From Yoonia sp. (GTDB taxonomy: Bacteria; Pseudomonadota; Alphaproteobacteria; Rhodobacterales; Rhodobacteraceae): 14,792 nt of DNA. The notes below the pieces were generated by a model. That model searched no databases. It was not told where the DNA came from and saw nothing but the letters and a program-made list of their open reading frames with translations. Made by a program: the position numbers and the translations under genes. This document shows positions 14,742 to 14,792 of the stretch, one piece after another. The stretch spans positions 1 through 14,792 of the forward strand of contig JAPKCP010000044.1 of assembly GCA_028822885.1 (NCBI GenBank). Reading direction: 5' to 3'. Positions within the stretch are counted from its first letter, which is position 1. The number at the start of each line of letters is the position of its first letter.

Positions 14742-14792
14742 GGATCGGTGGCCGAGTGGTCGAAGGCGCACGCCTGGAAAGTGTGTAGGCGG
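14742..14792 (+). tRNA. tRNA-Ser (anticodon GGA), 3' part outside window
   Basis: The first 51 bases of a serine tRNA are present. They show a seven-base acceptor strand GGATCGG, TG at positions 8-9, a D-arm GCC...GGC, and an anticodon stem CACGC/GTGTG. The anticodon loop CTGGAAA has GGA at positions 34-36, which reads UCC and UCU. The start of the long class II variable arm (TAGGCGG) follows before the window ends. The missing T-arm and 3' acceptor strand cannot be checked. Confidence 0.93.

Overview
The window looks like the chromosome of a marine alphaproteobacterium of the Rhodobacteraceae (Roseobacter group). The evidence is gene content: a DMSP demethylase gene next to acuI, a photolyase gene followed by a Cfa-family methyltransferase, and the trgA-trgB-cysK locus first described in Rhodobacter sphaeroides. 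The moderate GC content would suit genera such as Loktanella or Octadecabacter, but that genus-level guess is weak. I see no insertion sequence, prophage, CRISPR array or integrase; it reads as ordinary, densely packed chromosome.

Region 1 (1-3563) handles dimethylsulfoniopropionate (DMSP). It holds the C-terminal part of dmdA, then acuI (acryloyl-CoA reductase) and a strong terminator. A BCCT-family transporter follows with its own terminator; from context it probably imports DMSP or glycine betaine. Region 2 (3564-6542) holds a CPD photolyase and a Cfa-family lipid methyltransferase, a pair known from the singlet-oxygen (sigma-E/ChrR) regulon of R. sphaeroides. A perfect FNR-type palindrome lies upstream of the photolyase.

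Region 3 (6587-13459) is a tight same-strand run: trgA, trgB, cysK, a large MscS-type channel, an AlaX-type tRNA editing protein, a secreted aspzincin-like metallopeptidase and a small membrane protein. Gaps are at most 24 bases, and two gene pairs share a stop/start base while another overlaps by four. The methyltransferase gene is only 44 bases upstream, so up to eight genes could lie on one transcript. The theme seems to be envelope and redox stress: lipid methylation, tellurite tolerance, cysteine synthesis and osmotic release.

Region 4 (13456-14792) has a convergent AI-2E/PerM-family permease gene whose stop codon overlaps that of the small membrane protein gene, and then the 5' part of a tRNA-Ser(GGA) cut by the window end. 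No gene-free stretch exceeds 300 bases; the longest is about 225 bases (5098-5321). The best candidates for new biology are the aspzincin/small membrane protein pair at the end of the run, the FNR-type site before the photolyase, and the likely reassignment of the Cfa-like gene to furan fatty acid synthesis.
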